In this document: positions 48,809-57,652 of the stretch, piece by piece
Numbering within the stretch: position 1 is the first letter of the stretch
How the letters are laid out: each line of letters begins with the position of its first letter
Source of the DNA: JASLDZ01 sp965199975
GTDB lineage: Bacteria; Pseudomonadota; Alphaproteobacteria; Caulobacterales; Caulobacteraceae
Direction: 5' to 3'
NCBI GenBank assembly: GCA_965199975.1
Contig: OZ241340.1
Span: forward strand, 1,860,001 to 1,924,000
DNA: 64,000 nt
Notes under the pieces: model-generated
Seen by the model: only the letters and a program-made list of their open reading frames with translations
What the model was told of the DNA's origin: nothing
The model's database searches: none
Position numbers and translations under genes: made by a program

Positions 48809-49827
48809 CGCGCACCCTCATGCCCGACGGCGATCATGCGGTCGAGGGCGCGGCGCGCCGAGCCGTCGTCCAGCGCCCGGCCGGCCAGGGCCGCGCCCTC
48901 GCGCAGGTCGGCGGCGCGGCCGGCCACGAGGAAGCCCGCGCCGGCGTTCAGCCGCACCACCTCGCGATAGGGGCCGGAAGCGCCGTCGAGGAGGTCGCGC
49001 AGGGCGGCCGCGTTGTGGGCCGCATCACCGCCGCGCAAGGCCTCGGCGGGGGATGGGGCGACGCCCGCGTCGTCGGGCGTGACGGTGAAGCGGCGCACGC
49101 CGCCGTCGCGCCACTCGGCCACCTGGGTGGAGCCGCTCAGCGCCAACTCGTCCAGGCCGTCGCCGTGCACCACCCAGGCGTGCTCGGCGCCCAGCGCGCC
49201 CAGCACCTGCGCCATCACCTCCAGCTTGGCGGGGTCGTAGACGCCCACCACCTGGCGGCGCGCGCCTGCCGGGTTGGCGAGCGGACCCAGCAGGTTGAAC
49301 AGGGTGCGGAAGCCCAGCTCGCCGCGCACCGGCGCCACGTGGCGCATGGCCGGGTTGTAGGCCGGCGCATAGAGGAAGCAGACGCCGGCCTCGTCCAGCT
49401 GGCGGCGCGCTGTCGCAGGGGAGACCTCGATGTCGGCGCCCAGCGCCTGCAGCACCTCCGCCGATCCGGCCTTCGAGGAGACCGCGCGCCCGCCGTGCTT
49501 GGCTGTCCTCACCCCGCCGCCGGCCAGCACGAAGGCGCAGGCGGTGGAGATGTTGAGCGTGTGCGCCCCGTCGCCGCCGGTGCCGCAGGTATCAACCACC
49601 GGGCCGCCGGGATCGAAGGGGCGGGCGGCGGCGCGCATGGCGCGGGCGCAGGCGGCGATCTCGCCCGCGGTCTCGCCGCGCAGGCGCAGGGCGGTGAGCG
49701 CGGAGCCGAGCTGGGCGGGGGTGGCCTCGCCGCGCAGGCAGGCGCCGAAGAAGACCTGAGCCTCGTCCTGGCTGAGCACCGCGCCGGTGCTCAGGCGCGC
49801 GAGCAGGGGCTTCAGCGCGTCCGACAC
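48805..49827 (-). CDS. trpD: Anthranilate phosphoribosyltransferase TrpD (340 aa)
   Basis: Joins anthranilate and PRPP. The PRPP site is in VVDTCGTGGDGAHTLNIST (about 79-97), with KHGGRAVSSKAGSAEVLQAL after it. RTLFNLLGPLANPA lies near 173 and HGDGLDELAL near 226. The GTG at 49827 has GAGG about seven bases upstream and starts just after trpG. Its 3' end is coupled to trpC by ATGA. Confidence 0.97.
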   Translation of the reverse strand: MSDALKPLLARLSTGAVLSQDEAQVFFGACLRGEATPAQLGSALTALRLRGETAGEIAACARAMRAAARPFDPGGPVVDTCGTGGDGAHTLNISTACAFVLAGGGVRTAKHGGRAVSSKAGSAEVLQALGADIEVSPATARRQLDEAGVCFLYAPAYNPAMRHVAPVRGELGFRTLFNLLGPLANPAGARRQVVGVYDPAKLEVMAQVLGALGAEHAWVVHGDGLDELALSGSTQVAEWRDGGVRRFTVTPDDAGVAPSPAEALRGGDAAHNAAALRDLLDGASGPYREVVRLNAGAGFLVAGRAADLREGAALAGRALDDGSARRALDRMIAVGHEGAR

Positions 49828-49837
49828 GTGCGAGGCC

Positions 49838-50437
49838 TCAGGCCGCGACGGGGGCGCCGGCGCGGGCGGCGCGGGCGAGGGCGAGGAAGCGGTCGAGGAT
49901 GGCGTGGCCGTTCGCGGTGGCGTGGCTCTCCGGGTGGAACTGCACGCCGTGGATTGGGCGGGTGCGATGGGCCAGGCCCATGATCTCGCCGTCCTCGGTC
50001 CAGGCGGTGACCTCGAGTTCGGCGGGGAGGCTGGCGCGCTCGACCGCCAGCGAATGGTAGCGTGCGGCCTCGAACGGGCCGGGCAGCCCTTCGAAGACGC
50101 TGGCGCCGGCGTGGTGGATGGGGCTGGTCTTGCCATGCATCAGCACCTTGGCGCGCACCACCCGGCCGCCGAAGGCCTGGCCGATGGCCTGGTGGCCGAG
50201 GCACACGCCCAGGATGGGTAGGTCGTGCGGCGCGCGGGCGAGGAGCTCCAGGCATATGCCCGCGCCGTCGGGCGCGCAGGGGCCGGGGGAGAGCAGCACC
50301 GCCTCGGGCGCCACGGCCAGCGCCTCGTCCACGCTGATCGCGTCGTTGCGGCGCACCTCCGGCCGCGCCCCCAGCTCGCCCAGGTGGTGGACGAGGTTGA
50401 AGGTGAAGCTGTCGTAGTTGTCGATGACGAGGATCAT
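49838..50437 (-). CDS. trpG: Anthranilate synthase glutamine amidotransferase subunit (199 aa)
   Basis: Supplies ammonia to TrpE. The class I amidotransferase triad is seen in ILGVCLGHQAIG (Cys about 79) and GVQFHPESHATANG (His, Glu about 170). It begins MILVIDNYDSFTFNLVHHLG. It is the first gene of trpGDC; trpE is separate, on the same strand about 320 bp upstream, with a small opposite-strand ORF between. Confidence 0.97.
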   Translation of the reverse strand: MILVIDNYDSFTFNLVHHLGELGARPEVRRNDAISVDEALAVAPEAVLLSPGPCAPDGAGICLELLARAPHDLPILGVCLGHQAIGQAFGGRVVRAKVLMHGKTSPIHHAGASVFEGLPGPFEAARYHSLAVERASLPAELEVTAWTEDGEIMGLAHRTRPIHGVQFHPESHATANGHAILDRFLALARAARAGAPVAA

Positions 50438-50519
50438 GGCGCGGCTCGGCTTTACGTGGGCCGCGGCGACGCGCCAAGCGCCACGCGGCGTTAACCCGGC
50501 GCGGCGCACGGCTCGGGGA

Positions 50520-50744
50520 ATGACCGGCCCGGTGGAGCGACGTTCCCCAGAAGCGCTCGCCTTGGCGCGCCATGCGTTGAGCGAGCCGATGCGGCCACGG
50601 GGTCGCTCTGCGGTGCTGCTGGCGGCGGCGCTGCTCCTGGCGGTGAGCGGGGCCGGCGCGGCGGCGGCCATGATCTTCGGCCCGGGCGCCGCGGCGGGCG
50701 ACGCGCCAGCGGGGGCCGTGCGGGGGTATGCGCCGCTGCGATGA
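50520..50744 (+). CDS. Small membrane protein ORF between trpE and trpG (74 aa)
   Basis: A 74-codon ORF on the opposite strand to the trp genes. It has a helical basic N-terminus (about 8-30) and a hydrophobic segment RSAVLLAAALLLAVSGAGAA (about 28-47), then a Gly/Ala tail. CGGGGA precedes the ATG. The composition is that of a single-pass inner-membrane protein. I do not recognise a family. It is divergent from trpG and convergent with trpE, 12 bp away. Confidence 0.45.
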   Translation: MTGPVERRSPEALALARHALSEPMRPRGRSAVLLAAALLLAVSGAGAAAAMIFGPGAAAGDAPAGAVRGYAPLR

Positions 50745-50756
50745 GGGCGAGGCGGC

Positions 50757-52316
50757 CTACCGCTCGAAGCGCCACGCCTCGGCGGCGGCGCGCATGAGGG
50801 CGCGGGACTTGTGCAGGGTCTCCTCGTATTCGGCGTCGGGGTCGCTGTCGGCGACCACGCCGCCGCCGGCCTGCACATGGGCGTGGCCCTCGGCGAACAG
50901 GGCGGTGCGCAGCACGATGCAGGTGTCCACTTCGCCCGCCGCCGAGATGTAGCCGGCCGCGCCGCCGTAGCCGACGCCGCGCTTCACGCTCTCAAGCTCG
51001 TCGATGATCTGCATGGCGCGCACCTTGGGGGCGCCGGAGAGCGTGCCGGCGGGGAGCGTGCGCAGGATGGTGTCCACCGGGTCGAGGCGCGCGCGGGCGC
51101 GGCCCTCCACATTCGAGACGATGTGCATCACGGTGGAGTAGCGCTCGACGGCGAAGCTTTCGGTCACGCGCACCAGCGGACCCTCCTGCGGCGCGTCGGC
51201 GCCGTCGTCCTCGCCGAGGCGAAGCGCGCGGGCCACGTCGTTGCGGCCGAGGTCGAGCAGCATGAGGTGCTCGGCGCGCTCTTTTGGGTCGGCCAGGAGC
51301 TCGCGCTCCAGCGCCGCGTCGGCCTCGGGCGTGTCGCCGCGTGGGCGGGTGCCCGCGATAGGGCGGATGGTGACGCGGTCGTCGCGGTAGCGCACCAGGA
51401 TCTCAGGGCTGGAGCCCGCCAGCTGGAAGCCGCCGAGGTCGAGGAAGTAGAGGAAGGGCGAGGGGTTCAGCCGCCGCAGCGCCCGGTAGAAGGCGAAGGG
51501 GTCGCCTGCGTAGGGCCCGGAGAAGCGCTGGCTTGGCACCACCTGGAAGACGTCGCCCGCCTCGATGTAGCGGCGCGCCCGCTCCACCATCGCCTTGTAG
51601 GCCTCGCGCGTCGTCGGCGAGCGCAGCTCCGGCGCTGCGGAGGGCTGCGCGGGTGGCGGGGGCTGGAGCAGCGGCGCGGCCAGTTCGGCGCGGGCCTGCG
51701 CCAGGCGCGCGCGGGCCGCGGCGTAGGCGACGTCGGCGGTCTCTCCCGCCTGCGGCCGTGCCGGCGTCGAGAGCACGATCTCGCCGTGCACGCTGTCGAA
51801 GATCGCCACCAGGCGCGGGCGCATCATCACCGCGTCCGGCAAGGCGAGCGGATCGGGATTGGGGGCGCCCAGTGTCGACTCCAGCCAGCGCACGGCGTCG
51901 TAGCCCAGCACGCCGAACAGGCCGGCCGCCATCGGCGGCAGGCCGGGCGGCGGGGCGAGGGCGGCCTCGGCCACAAGGCGGCGCAGCGTGTCGGCGGGCG
52001 CCCCGGGCTCCGGCGCAAAGGCGTCGCCTGCGACGGCGTCGGCCCCGCGCGCGCACTCGGCCGCCTCGCCCCGTGCGCGCCACACGAGGTCGGGATCGCG
52101 CACGATCACCGAATAGCGGCCGCGCCAGGCGCCGCCTTCCACCGATTCGAACAGGCCCGCGTAGCGCCGGCCGGCCCCCAGCTTCAGGAAGGCCGAGACC
52201 GGCGTCTCCAGGTCGTCGACCAGCCGCGTCCAGACCAGCTGCGCCTCGCCGCGGGCGTGGACGGCGGCGAAGGCGGTGGCGTCAGGTGCCGTGACGTCGA
52301 GGGGCCGCAGGCTCAC
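50757..52316 (-). CDS. trpE: Anthranilate synthase component I TrpE (519 aa)
   Basis: Makes anthranilate from chorismate with ammonia from TrpG. The N-terminal region has GLFESVEGGAWRGRYSVIVR, the area of the tryptophan feedback site. The catalytic C-terminal half has GDVFQVVPSQRFSGPY, FQLAGSSPEILVR, IRPIAGTRPRG, AEHLMLLDLGRNDVARALRL and TLPAGTLSGAPKVRAMQIID. It overlaps the end of the ppiD-like gene by four bases, so it is read from the same mRNA as the periplasmic chaperone. No leader peptide for attenuation is visible. Confidence 0.96.
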   Translation of the reverse strand: MSLRPLDVTAPDATAFAAVHARGEAQLVWTRLVDDLETPVSAFLKLGAGRRYAGLFESVEGGAWRGRYSVIVRDPDLVWRARGEAAECARGADAVAGDAFAPEPGAPADTLRRLVAEAALAPPPGLPPMAAGLFGVLGYDAVRWLESTLGAPNPDPLALPDAVMMRPRLVAIFDSVHGEIVLSTPARPQAGETADVAYAAARARLAQARAELAAPLLQPPPPAQPSAAPELRSPTTREAYKAMVERARRYIEAGDVFQVVPSQRFSGPYAGDPFAFYRALRRLNPSPFLYFLDLGGFQLAGSSPEILVRYRDDRVTIRPIAGTRPRGDTPEADAALERELLADPKERAEHLMLLDLGRNDVARALRLGEDDGADAPQEGPLVRVTESFAVERYSTVMHIVSNVEGRARARLDPVDTILRTLPAGTLSGAPKVRAMQIIDELESVKRGVGYGGAAGYISAAGEVDTCIVLRTALFAEGHAHVQAGGGVVADSDPDAEYEETLHKSRALMRAAAEAWRFER

Positions 52317-54262
52317 TTCGCGGGCGGGGCCCCGCCGGCGGCTGACGAAGCGGTCGAAGGCGGCGGCGTGTCGACGCCCAGCGCCTTGCGCGCCAGGGCG
52401 GCGTTGGTCTTCGGCCGGATCTGCAGCGCCGCGGCCGCGCGGGCGTGGGTGGCGAGGTCCTGCGCCAGGGCGGGCGTGGCTTGTCGCTGGATCAGCTGGG
52501 CGGCGCGCGCCACCTCGATCGGCGCGGCGTTGCGCACGGCGTCGAGCTTGAACAAGGCGAAGCCGTTGCCCTTGGGGTAGGGGGCGACGCCCACATCGCC
52601 CGCCTTGGCGCCGAACACCATGGCGAAGAACTGGTCGCCGTACTGCGCCACCCCCGCCTGGTCGTCGCGGCCGAAGGCGGCCTGCTGCGGCGCCTGCCCG
52701 GCGCTCGCCGCCACCGCCGCGAGGGGCTCGCCCTTGCGGATGCGGGCGGCCAGTGCATCGGCCTTGTCGTGCAGCGCCTTGGCCAGCGCCTCGATGGTCA
52801 TCTGGCGGGTGAGGGGCTCGCGCACCTCCTCCAGCGTGAAGGGCCCGGGCGGCATCACCTTGTCGAGCTGGATGGCGTAATACTCGCCCTGGCCCGGCGC
52901 GGCGTCCAGGATGTCGCTCGTGGCGCCGGGCTGCAGGCCGTAGGCGGTCTGCACCAGCTTGGGCGGCACCGGCAGGGGCTGGCCCTGCAGGGTGCGGCCC
53001 TGGGCGTCGAAGGCCGGCACCACCGTGGTGGCCGCGCCGGCGCGCTGCGCGGCCTGGGCGAAGTCCGATCCGCCATTGCGCGCGGTGTCGTAGGCCTGCA
53101 TCTGCGCGTTGGCCTTGGCGGCGGCGAGGTTGTGGCGCAGCTCCTGCTCGATCTTGGCTTTGGCCTCCTCAAAGGTGGTCTCGTGGCCCGGCGTCACGCC
53201 TGCGAGCCTGACCACCGACAGTCCCAGCGAGCCCTGCACCACCTGGGTCGCGCCCGCCGACATGGCGAACACGGCGTCGGCCAGCTTGGCGTCAGGCACC
53301 GCCGACTTGGGCGCATCGGCGTAGGGCGTGGGCGCCCCTGCGCCCGCCGCCCGCGCCGCAGCGCCCAGGTCGGAGCCGCCCTTCAGCTGCGTCAGCACCG
53401 CCTGCGCCGCCGCGGGCGAGGCCACGGCGATCTGGGTGAAGCTGCGCTTCTCGGGCGTGGAGAGCGTGTCCTTCTCGGCGTCGAAGCGCTTGTGCAGGTC
53501 GGCGTCGTTCACGCTCACGGTGGGGGCCAGGAGCGAGGCGGAGAAGCGCACCAGGCTCACCTGGCGCATGGCCGGCTTCTGCACCTGGGCGGCGTGGGCG
53601 GTGAGGTAGGCCTGCAGCTGCGCGTCCGTCGGCTTGGCCGGCGGCGGCACGGAGGTGACGGGCAGGACGAAGAAGCCGACCTGGCGGCTCTCCTTGTTGA
53701 ACAGCGTCTGCATCGCCGCATAGGCGGCCGGTGCGCGCAGGCCGGCGGTGAGGCCTGCGACGAGCTGCGCCTGGGCGACCTGGTCGCGCAGGTCGGCTTC
53801 GAAGCGCTTGGGGGTGAGGTTGTGCTGCGCCAGGATCTGGCCGTACGCCGCCTTGTCGAAGACGCCGCTGACGGGGTTGAAGAACTGCGGCAGCTTGCGC
53901 AGCTCGGCGGCCACCAGATCGTCGGACGGGCGGATGCCGCTGCGGGCGATCCAGGCGTCCAGCGCCTCGTCCTGGCTGAGCTGGTCCAGCAGCCGGCCGT
54001 CGAGGTTGGCCGCCACCGCATCCTGCACCGAAGGCGCCTGGCCGCCCCCGCGCTGGGCCTGCTGCTGCAGCACGTTCTCGAACATCTGCCGGAACTCATC
54101 GGCGCTCACCGTGCGCCCGCCCGCGGTCACCACCGCGTTGGGCGTGCCGCCCACGCTTCCGATGAACGAACGCCCGCCCACCACAAGGAAGCCCAGCATG
54201 GCCAGCGCGAGGATGCCGGTGGCGAAAGGCGTCTTCGCGAAGGAGCGGAACTGGGCGAGCAT
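52313..54262 (-). CDS. ppiD: Peptidylprolyl isomerase / chaperone, PpiD-like (649 aa)
   Basis: Inner-membrane-anchored periplasmic chaperone. One N-terminal transmembrane helix, PFATGILALAMLGFLVVGG (about 12-30), is followed by a SurA-N-like helical domain (about 35-215) that includes VSADEFRQMFENVLQQQAQR. A parvulin-like region lies near 270-370 with SFTQIAVAS and AVFAMSAGATQVVQGSLGLS, and a second chaperone segment follows. ATG 54262 is chosen because the membrane helix follows directly. It is upstream of trpE with an ATGA overlap, and divergent from tpiA. Such ppiD-trpE pairing is common in Caulobacterales by memory. Confidence 0.88.
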   Translation of the reverse strand: MLAQFRSFAKTPFATGILALAMLGFLVVGGRSFIGSVGGTPNAVVTAGGRTVSADEFRQMFENVLQQQAQRGGGQAPSVQDAVAANLDGRLLDQLSQDEALDAWIARSGIRPSDDLVAAELRKLPQFFNPVSGVFDKAAYGQILAQHNLTPKRFEADLRDQVAQAQLVAGLTAGLRAPAAYAAMQTLFNKESRQVGFFVLPVTSVPPPAKPTDAQLQAYLTAHAAQVQKPAMRQVSLVRFSASLLAPTVSVNDADLHKRFDAEKDTLSTPEKRSFTQIAVASPAAAQAVLTQLKGGSDLGAAARAAGAGAPTPYADAPKSAVPDAKLADAVFAMSAGATQVVQGSLGLSVVRLAGVTPGHETTFEEAKAKIEQELRHNLAAAKANAQMQAYDTARNGGSDFAQAAQRAGAATTVVPAFDAQGRTLQGQPLPVPPKLVQTAYGLQPGATSDILDAAPGQGEYYAIQLDKVMPPGPFTLEEVREPLTRQMTIEALAKALHDKADALAARIRKGEPLAAVAASAGQAPQQAAFGRDDQAGVAQYGDQFFAMVFGAKAGDVGVAPYPKGNGFALFKLDAVRNAAPIEVARAAQLIQRQATPALAQDLATHARAAAALQIRPKTNAALARKALGVDTPPPSTASSAAGGAPPAK

Positions 54263-54416
54263 GCGGCGGCGACCTTCTCGCGCCCAAACGCGGGCCGCGG
54301 AACGTGGCCGTATAGGAGAGCGCCCGCGGCCGGAGCAAGGCGGGCGCGCGCGCGCCAGCGTGACTCGTCCGCGCACCGCGCGTAACCGGGCCGCCGGAAC
54401 CAAAGGGGGAGGGGCC

Positions 54417-55184
54417 ATGCCCGCACAGCCGCGTAAGACGGTGATCGGCAACTGGAAGGCCAACGGGCGCCTGGCCGACCTCGACGAGGTCCGGGCGCTT
54501 GTGGCGGAGCTGACGCAGACGCCGGCGCGGGCGCGGGTGGGGCTCTGCCCGCCGGCGACCCTGCTGCACGCCGCGGCCGACCTTGCGCGTGAGTCGGTGA
54601 TGCTGGTGGGCGCGCAGGACGTGTCCGCCGCGGACTGCGGGGCCCACACGGGCGATCTCGCCGCGGCCATGCTGGTCGACGCCGGCGCACGCATGGTCAT
54701 CGTCGGCCACTCCGAACGGCGCACCGACCACGGGGAGACCGATGCGGTGGTCGCGGCCAAGGCGTGCGCGGCGTCGGCGGCGGGGCTCGAACCCATCGTC
54801 TGCGTCGGCGAGACGCTGGAGCAGCACGATCGCGGCGTGGCGAAGGCGGTGGTGCGCCGCCAACTCGAGGGTTCGTTGCCCCGCGACCTCGTCGGCAAGC
54901 GCTTCTGCCTGGCCTACGAGCCGATCTGGGCCATCGGCTCGGGGCGGACGGCCACGCCCGAGCAGGTAGGAGAGATGCACGCCATGATCGGCGAGGCGGT
55001 CGTCCGCTTCGGAGACGGCGTGGCGGTGCTCTATGGCGGCTCGGTTACGGGCGAGAACGCGGCCGAACTATTGGCCGTGGAGGGCGTGGACGGCGCGCTG
55101 GTGGGCGGCGCCTCGCTCACCTGCGCCAAGTTCCTGCCCATCGTGCGCGCAGCCGCCGCGCTGGCGCAGGCGCCGGGCGGATGA
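54417..55184 (+). CDS. tpiA: Triosephosphate isomerase (255 aa)
   Basis: Interconverts dihydroxyacetone phosphate and glyceraldehyde 3-phosphate. Catalytic residues are clear: Lys in VIGNWKANG (about 13), His in MVIVGHSERR (about 100) and Glu in AYEPIWAIGSG (about 170). The phosphate loops VLYGGSV and ALVGGASL are intact. The ATG has AGGGGGAGG upstream. It heads tpiA-secG-pyrG, the usual alphaproteobacterial order. Confidence 0.96.
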   Translation: MPAQPRKTVIGNWKANGRLADLDEVRALVAELTQTPARARVGLCPPATLLHAAADLARESVMLVGAQDVSAADCGAHTGDLAAAMLVDAGARMVIVGHSERRTDHGETDAVVAAKACAASAAGLEPIVCVGETLEQHDRGVAKAVVRRQLEGSLPRDLVGKRFCLAYEPIWAIGSGRTATPEQVGEMHAMIGEAVVRFGDGVAVLYGGSVTGENAAELLAVEGVDGALVGGASLTCAKFLPIVRAAAALAQAPGG

Positions 55185-55254
55185 TAGAGCGCGCGGCTTC
55201 CTAGCCCCGCCTCCGGCTCTCGCCGCGCGGAGCTGATTCCTGCGCGCGATCCCG

Positions 55255-55923
55255 ATGATCCTGACCCTCCTCCTCGTCCTCCTCATCATCGTGTGCATCG
55301 CGCTGGGCGCGGTGGTGCTGCTGCAGCAGTCGGAGGGCGGGGCGCTCGGCATGGGCGGCGGGCCGTCGGGCTTCATGACGGCGCGCGGCGCGGGCGACCT
55401 CCTCACCAAGCTGACGTGGATCCTGGGCGGTTCGGTCTTCGCCCTGTGCCTGGCGCTGACCATCCTGCAGGGCCGCCTGCAGGGCGGCGCCTCGGTGGTC
55501 GACCGCCTGCGCATCGACCCTCTGAGCCCCGAGGCCCCAGCCAAGCTCCCGGTCGCCCCCGCCACGCCGAGCGCCCCCGCCAACGGCCCGACCGGCTTCG
55601 AGGCGCCGACGCCGCAGGTGAACGGCGTCGCCAGCGGTGGGCTGGGCACGACCGCCACCACGCTCCCCGCCGTGCCTGCGGCCCACGCGCGGCCAGCAGC
55701 TCCGGCGCCTGCCCGGGCGCAGACGCCGCCGCCCGCGCCCGCGGCCTCCGTCACGGTCGCGCCGACGCCTGCGCCCAAGCCCGCCGGAACGCGGGCGGCG
55801 ACGGCGCCGACCACCAACACCGGCCCGACCGATCCCGTGGCCAGCGCCGTCGGCGGCGCGCCGGCGCAGGGAACGACGCCCGCGCCCAAGACCACGGCTA
55901 CGCCGAACACCACGGGCGGCTGA
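55255..55923 (+). CDS. secG: Preprotein translocase subunit SecG with long tail (222 aa)
   Basis: Accessory SecYEG subunit. Two membrane helices (about 1-22 and 55-75) enclose the conserved LLQQSEGGALGMGGGPSGFM and GDLLTKLTWILGG. The remaining 130 residues are a disordered Pro/Ala/Thr-rich tail, whereas E. coli SecG has about 110 residues in all. Such long tails are frequent in alphaproteobacterial SecG, but this one is at the long end. pyrG follows 70 bp later. Confidence 0.93.
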   Translation: MILTLLLVLLIIVCIALGAVVLLQQSEGGALGMGGGPSGFMTARGAGDLLTKLTWILGGSVFALCLALTILQGRLQGGASVVDRLRIDPLSPEAPAKLPVAPATPSAPANGPTGFEAPTPQVNGVASGGLGTTATTLPAVPAAHARPAAPAPARAQTPPPAPAASVTVAPTPAPKPAGTRAATAPTTNTGPTDPVASAVGGAPAQGTTPAPKTTATPNTTGG

Positions 55924-55993
55924 GACCTTGCACAGCCCCGCGGCGTCGCGGCGCGTGACCGGGCGCGTGAGTCTGCGCTAAAGCCCCGCTCCC

Positions 55994-57643
55994 ATGACCC
56001 GGTACATCTTCATCACCGGGGGCGTGGTCTCTTCGCTTGGAAAAGGTCTCGCCTCCGCCGCCCTCGGCGCGCTCCTGCAGGCCCGCGGCTACAAGGTCCG
56101 GCTGCGCAAGCTCGACCCCTATCTGAACGTCGATCCCGGCACGATGAGCCCCTACCAGCACGGGGAGGTGTTCGTGACCGACGACGGGGCCGAGACCGAC
56201 CTCGACCTCGGCCACTACGAGCGCTTCACAGGCGTCAGCGCCACCCAGGGCGACAACATCACCACAGGCCGCATCTACCAGACCATCCTGGAGAAGGAGC
56301 GGCGCGGCGACTACCTGGGCGCCACGGTGCAGGTGATCCCCCACGTCACCAACGAGATCAAGGAGTTCTGCCTCAAGCCTGCGGTGGATGAGGCGGGCGC
56401 TCAGGCCGACTTCGTGCTGGTGGAGATCGGCGGCACCGTCGGCGACATCGAGGGCCTGCCGTTCTTCGAGGCCATCCGTCAGCTCGGCCAGGAGCTGCCG
56501 CGCGGCGCCTCGTGCTTCGTGCACCTCACGCTGCTGCCCTTCATCAAGACCGCCGGCGAGATGAAGACCAAGCCGACGCAGCACTCCGTCAAGGAGCTGC
56601 GCTCCATCGGCATCCAGCCTGACATCCTGCTGTGCCGCTGCGAGCTGCCGATCCCCGCCGACGAGAAGCGCAAGATCGCGCTGTTCTGCAACGTGCGGTC
56701 AAGCGCTGTGATCGAGGCGCGCGACAGCGACAGCATCTACACCGTGCCGCTGGACTACCACGCGCAGGGGCTGGACGCGGAGGTGCTGGCGCACTTCGGC
56801 ATAGCCGATGCGCCGACGCCCGACCTCTCCAAGTGGGCGCGCATCGGCGAGGTGCTGGCGCAGCCGGACGGCGAGGTCACCGTGGCCATCGTCGGCAAGT
56901 ACACGGTGCTCAAGGACGCCTACAAATCGCTGATCGAGGCGCTGGTGCACGGCGGCGTGGCCAACAAGGTGCGCGTCAACCTCGACTGGGTCGATTCGGC
57001 GGTGTTCGAGGGCGACGACGCCCCTGATCTGGAGCGGCTGGAGAAGGTGGACGCCATCCTCGTGCCGGGCGGCTTCGGCGAGCGGGGCTCGGAGGGCAAG
57101 ATCCGCGCGGTGCGCTTCGCCCGCGAGCGGGGCGTGCCCTACTTCGGCATCTGCTTCGGCATGCAGATGGCGGTGATCGAGGCGGCGCGGAACCTCGCGG
57201 GCGTGGCGCGCGCCTCCTCCACCGAGTTCGGGCCCACGCCCGAGCCCGTGGTCGGGCTGATGAAGGAGTGGATACGTGGCGACCAGCGCGAGAGCCGCGC
57301 CGAGGGCCACGACCTCGGCGGCTCCATGCGGCTGGGGACGTACGACGCGGTGCTGGTCCCCGGCTCGCGGATCGCTGCGATCTACGGGGCTGAGGCCATC
57401 ACCGAACGCCACCGCCACCGCTACGAGGTCAACATCGGCTACCGTGAGCGCATCGAGGCGACGGGCCTGCGCTTCACCGGCATGTCGCCCGACGGGGTGC
57501 TGCCTGAGATCGTCGAGCGCGACGACCACCCCTGGTTCGTGGCGGTGCAGTTCCACCCCGAACTGAAGAGCCGCCCGTTCGCGCCGCACCCCCTGTTCGC
57601 CAGCTTCGTGGCCGCGGCGAAGGCGAGGTCACGGCTGGTGTGA
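55994..57643 (+). CDS. pyrG: CTP synthase (549 aa)
   Basis: Makes CTP from UTP and glutamine. The synthase domain (about 1-270) has ITGGVVSSLGKGLASAALGA at its start, RLRKLDPYLNVDPGTMSPYQ and GEVFVTDDGAETDLDLGHYE. The amidotransferase domain (about 290-540) has LVPGGFGERG, YFGICFGMQMAVIEAARNLA (the catalytic Cys) and VAVQFHPELKSRP (His, Glu). It ends 9 bp from the convergent cysNC gene. Confidence 0.97.
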   Translation: MTRYIFITGGVVSSLGKGLASAALGALLQARGYKVRLRKLDPYLNVDPGTMSPYQHGEVFVTDDGAETDLDLGHYERFTGVSATQGDNITTGRIYQTILEKERRGDYLGATVQVIPHVTNEIKEFCLKPAVDEAGAQADFVLVEIGGTVGDIEGLPFFEAIRQLGQELPRGASCFVHLTLLPFIKTAGEMKTKPTQHSVKELRSIGIQPDILLCRCELPIPADEKRKIALFCNVRSSAVIEARDSDSIYTVPLDYHAQGLDAEVLAHFGIADAPTPDLSKWARIGEVLAQPDGEVTVAIVGKYTVLKDAYKSLIEALVHGGVANKVRVNLDWVDSAVFEGDDAPDLERLEKVDAILVPGGFGERGSEGKIRAVRFARERGVPYFGICFGMQMAVIEAARNLAGVARASSTEFGPTPEPVVGLMKEWIRGDQRESRAEGHDLGGSMRLGTYDAVLVPGSRIAAIYGAEAITERHRHRYEVNIGYRERIEATGLRFTGMSPDGVLPEIVERDDHPWFVAVQFHPELKSRPFAPHPLFASFVAAAKARSRLV

Positions 57644-57652
57644 AGGCCCCGC

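Noticed and set aside
50438..50756. A trp leader peptide with tandem Trp codons for attenuation
   Set aside because: No short ORF with Trp repeats followed by alternative hairpins was found upstream of trpG or trpE.
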